This document shows positions 61,552 through 64,000 of a stretch of 64,000 nucleotides of DNA, one piece after another. The notes beneath the pieces were generated by a model. That model was given only the letters and a program-made list of their open reading frames with translations, was not told where the DNA came from and did not search any database. Position numbers and translations under genes: made by a program. Source of the stretch: Spirochaetia bacterium UBA5763 (GTDB taxonomy: Bacteria > Spirochaetota > UBA4802 > UBA5550); the NCBI GenBank assembly GCA_002418835.1, contig DIEX01000026.1, forward strand, positions 62,001-126,000, in the 5' to 3' direction. Each line of letters starts with the position of its first letter. Position 1 is the stretch's first letter.

Positions 61552-63516
61552 ATGAAAGATATATTCGGCCCTGAAGGGTACCTTGACCTCGAACTCCCGG
61601 AATATGAATTCAGGGAGAGCCAGCTTGACATGGCGCGTTTCATCCAGGAACGTCTTGCTGATTCCGAAAATGGAATAGTTGAAGCAGGCACCGGCACAGG
61701 TAAAACCATGGCGTACCTTATTCCTGCCATAAGCCACGCTCTTGAAAGCGGCAAAAGAGTTGCGGTATCAACTGAAACACGAGCTCTCCAGAGGCAGCTC
61801 ACTGACAAGGATATTCCTGTTGCTCAGAACATCTTCCGCAAGTACCTGGGATCAGACTTCAAGTTTTCTATATGCCTGGGGAGCGGAAACTACCCCTGCC
61901 GCAGACGATTTGAACGGTTTCTGAAAAGAGGTGATTTCGAAAAAGGGGACCTTGAATATCTGAACCGCGTAAGCGCTCTTTTCAGGGAGAGAAAGATATT
62001 TACATCGCACGAGGCGGATGTTCCTTCATACTTATGGGGAGAGATATGCCGTGACTCCGAACTCTGCGATCAGCAGAGGTGCCCTGTATCATCAATCTGC
62101 CCTTTCCAGGCTGCACGGCGCGAGTGGTCATCTTCTGATCTGCTTGTGATGAATCACTATCTGTTCTTTTCGAACATCGCCTCAGGAAAAACATATCTCC
62201 CTGTTACAGAAACAGTGATCTTTGACGAGGCTCACTCTGTTGAAAATATTGCTTCAAGGCAGCTCGGTTTTTCAATCGACTACGATCTGCTTCTATCTCT
62301 CCTGCAGCGGTTTCATCACCGCGGCAAGTGGGGAATTATAAATTCATTTTCCAGCAGTGAAACTCGTGAAGAGGCAATCAACTCCATTGAGCTTATTGCC
62401 AAAGAGGCCAATATCTTCTTTGAAAAAGTCCGCTCCATCTTCAACGAGGGCGAAACAGTCCGGAGGATTAAAAAAGAACTTAACCTTGGTGAAAAGCTGG
62501 TACTCCAGATGGAAAAGTTCCTCTCAATTCTTGAAAAATGCGAGAAGGACTGTGAGGATGAGGACTTCCGCATGGAGTTTGAGCCAGCCCGGTCGCGCAT
62601 AAAGGGATACTTCGAATCACTTAAATCATTCCTCATTCTGAGCCTTCCTGGCTATGTTTACTGGATCGAACGGACCGAGCGGGATCTCCTGGGGAATGTT
62701 TCACTTACCGCACGCCCAATCAGCATAGACAGCATAATGCGGTTCGAGGTCTTTGCATTTTACGAGTCTTCACTCTTTGTGTCCGCGACTCTCTCTGTAA
62801 AAAATGATTTTTCATTCTTTATTAACACAGTGGGTTTTGAGCGCGGTACCGGTATTGTACTTAAATCACCTTTTAATTATAAAGAGCAGATGGTAATCTA
62901 TTTAGGAGCGGATCTCCCTTCACCGGAGGAACCCCGTTTCACAAAAGAGGCAGCAAAAGCTTCGGCAGAAATAATTAAAATCCTTGGAGGAAACTGTCTC
63001 CTCCTCTTCACTTCATACAATATGCTTAAAAGCATGAAGGCATTACTTGAAGATCTTATCGATAATAAAATCTATTCCCAGGACGAGATGAGCGCGTCAA
63101 AGGCTCTTCACTCATATATGCGTCACCCGGGCGCAGTGCTCATGGGTACTCACTCCTTCTGGCAGGGGATCGACCTCCCGGGGGATCTTCTTAAAGGTGT
63201 AATCATTGCGCGCCTCCCCTTTGCAGTACCTGATACTCCAATCATGGAAGCCAAGGTGGAGAAAATTAAAAGTGAAGGAAAAAATCCTTTTGTATATCTG
63301 CAGATCCCTGATGCGGTGCTCAAAATGAAACAGGGCGCCGGAAGGCTTATCCGTCGCGGAACTGATAAAGGTGTTGTTGCTGTACTTGATTCAAGGATAA
63401 AGACAAAGGGCTATGGCGTTACCTTCGATTCATCTCTGCCTGAATGCTCTCGGGCCTTGACATTGAAAGAACTTACTGAAAATTATAAAAAGATTTTAAA
63501 AGCCAGGGAAAACTGA
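61552..63516 (+). CDS. dinG: DinG/YoaA-family ATP-dependent DNA helicase
   Basis: 654 residues, superfamily 2, XPD-like. Walker A 'EAGTGTGKT' (about 44-52), the iron-sulfur cysteines ('YPCRRRFERF' then 'CRDSELCDQQRCPVSSIC'), 'DEAHSVEN' box, and the C-terminal motifs 'GTHSFWQGIDLPG' and 'QGAGRLIRRGTDKGV' are complete. There is no N-terminal exonuclease domain, so it is the YoaA-like form. It unwinds 5'-tailed DNA and R-loops during repair and replication stress. Confidence 0.95.
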   Translation: MKDIFGPEGYLDLELPEYEFRESQLDMARFIQERLADSENGIVEAGTGTGKTMAYLIPAISHALESGKRVAVSTETRALQRQLTDKDIPVAQNIFRKYLGSDFKFSICLGSGNYPCRRRFERFLKRGDFEKGDLEYLNRVSALFRERKIFTSHEADVPSYLWGEICRDSELCDQQRCPVSSICPFQAARREWSSSDLLVMNHYLFFSNIASGKTYLPVTETVIFDEAHSVENIASRQLGFSIDYDLLLSLLQRFHHRGKWGIINSFSSSETREEAINSIELIAKEANIFFEKVRSIFNEGETVRRIKKELNLGEKLVLQMEKFLSILEKCEKDCEDEDFRMEFEPARSRIKGYFESLKSFLILSLPGYVYWIERTERDLLGNVSLTARPISIDSIMRFEVFAFYESSLFVSATLSVKNDFSFFINTVGFERGTGIVLKSPFNYKEQMVIYLGADLPSPEEPRFTKEAAKASAEIIKILGGNCLLLFTSYNMLKSMKALLEDLIDNKIYSQDEMSASKALHSYMRHPGAVLMGTHSFWQGIDLPGDLLKGVIIARLPFAVPDTPIMEAKVEKIKSEGKNPFVYLQIPDAVLKMKQGAGRLIRRGTDKGVVAVLDSRIKTKGYGVTFDSSLPECSRALTLKELTENYKKILKAREN

Positions 63517-63653
63517 AATGAATGCTGAATTTTTTAGCCCGCTCGGGTTGATTGATTTGCATGTATTATTAAAGGCCGGAATGGTCTGAGACATAATATC
63601 AGTTATTGAGACATATTTTTCTAACTGATTGGCGCCATGTCAGTCAGAACGGT

Positions 63654-63833
63654 TTACTTGCTCCCCATCTGCATTTTTTTCATTTTGCTTTTAAGAAGAT
63701 TGATTTCAAGCATCAGATTGCCATATGTTGTATGCATCCCTTTGCTCTTGGCCTGCATTGCTTCCTCTTCTTTTTTCTTCAAAGAAACCTGCAGTCTATC
63801 CAATGTTTCTTTTGCACTAACTTTTGCGTTCAT
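63654..63833 (-). CDS. Small charged coiled-coil protein (59 residues)
   Basis: An ATG at 63833, with a CGGAGG ribosome binding site just upstream, opens a frame reading 'MNAKVSAKETLDRLQVSLKKK', then 'EEEAMQAKSKGM' and 'LMLEINLLKSKMKKMQ' before a TAA at 63654. The heptad-like spacing of Leu, Met and Ile suggests a short coiled coil. It is convergent with the helicase gene. No family is recognised; the ribosome binding site and composition support a real gene. Confidence 0.6.
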   Translation of the reverse strand: MNAKVSAKETLDRLQVSLKKKEEEAMQAKSKGMHTTYGNLMLEINLLKSKMKKMQMGSK

Positions 63834-64000
63834 GAAAAACCTCCGTATATTCAGAGCGTTTTAATAATCCTCAATAATCCGTTTAAAGATCACCTTAAAA
63901 TCATTAAAAGTCTCAATGCTCTTTTACAGTATAAGATATTGGCTGATTAATGTCAAAAATAAAAATGAAAAAAAGCCCATTTTTTTACAGTTATTCTTTC

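Overview
This 64 kb window looks like a chromosomal segment of an anaerobic, diderm (outer-membrane) bacterium of moderate GC content, probably uncultured. Lipoproteins, an AsmA-type envelope protein, a DUF4105 protein with a beta-rich C-terminus and many signal-peptide proteins point to two membranes. Hydrogenase nickel-insertion genes, an aldehyde:ferredoxin oxidoreductase, a giant acyl-CoA dehydratase activase and several radical or iron-sulfur proteins point to anaerobic metabolism. The lipoprotein style is compatible with Spirochaetota, but no rRNA or marker gene settles this. No tRNA, rRNA, CRISPR array, prophage or complete insertion sequence was found.

Layout. 1-4.5 kb: end of a siderophore/corrinoid-type binding protein, a radical SAM enzyme, an unrecognised protein, a THEP1-like NTPase and a secreted metallophosphoesterase. 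4.5-12.3 kb: trmO, cutA, a 32-residue basic protein, a secreted degenerate transglutaminase-like protein, a GNAT enzyme, and hypF-hypA-hypB. 12.4-21.6 kb: an HD-GYP response regulator, the 1436-residue CoA-dehydratase activase, a FecR protein, a heptad-repeat membrane protein and a BaiN/HI0933 flavoprotein. 21.8-28.8 kb: envelope accessory genes, including an M14 carboxypeptidase lipoprotein and a DUF3015-DUF4105 pair.

29.2-40.4 kb is an apparent three-gene operon: an AsmA-like protein, a lipoprotein that looks like a YnbE plus YdbL fusion, and a 2548-residue lipoprotein with a TolB-type propeller, long TPR arrays and two CHAT-like domains that have both lost the catalytic cysteine. This is the strongest candidate for an undescribed system. 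It is followed by accessory DNA at 40.4-43.3 kb: an apparently truncated C39-like toxin tip with a lipoprotein partner, a large imperfect inverted repeat, a vapBC module with an operator palindrome, and a 21-bp minisatellite.

43.3-51.4 kb holds housekeeping genes: ttcA (with a frameshift at an A7 run), a YkgJ-type protein, guaB behind a structured leader, ruvA, and metX-metW under a SAM-I riboswitch whose expression platform hides the metX ribosome binding site. 51.4-60.9 kb is mostly on the minus strand: aldehyde:ferredoxin oxidoreductase, a CASTOR/POLLUX-type channel, archease-rtcB, a molybdenum-storage-protein-like kinase fold, a TiaS-like protein and a divergent regulator with a molybdate-type binding domain. 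Together these suggest a molybdenum/tungsten theme. 61-64 kb: a zinc-ribbon membrane protein, a DinG-family helicase and a 59-residue coiled-coil protein.

Several families of palindromic repeats lie between genes, one of them present four times.
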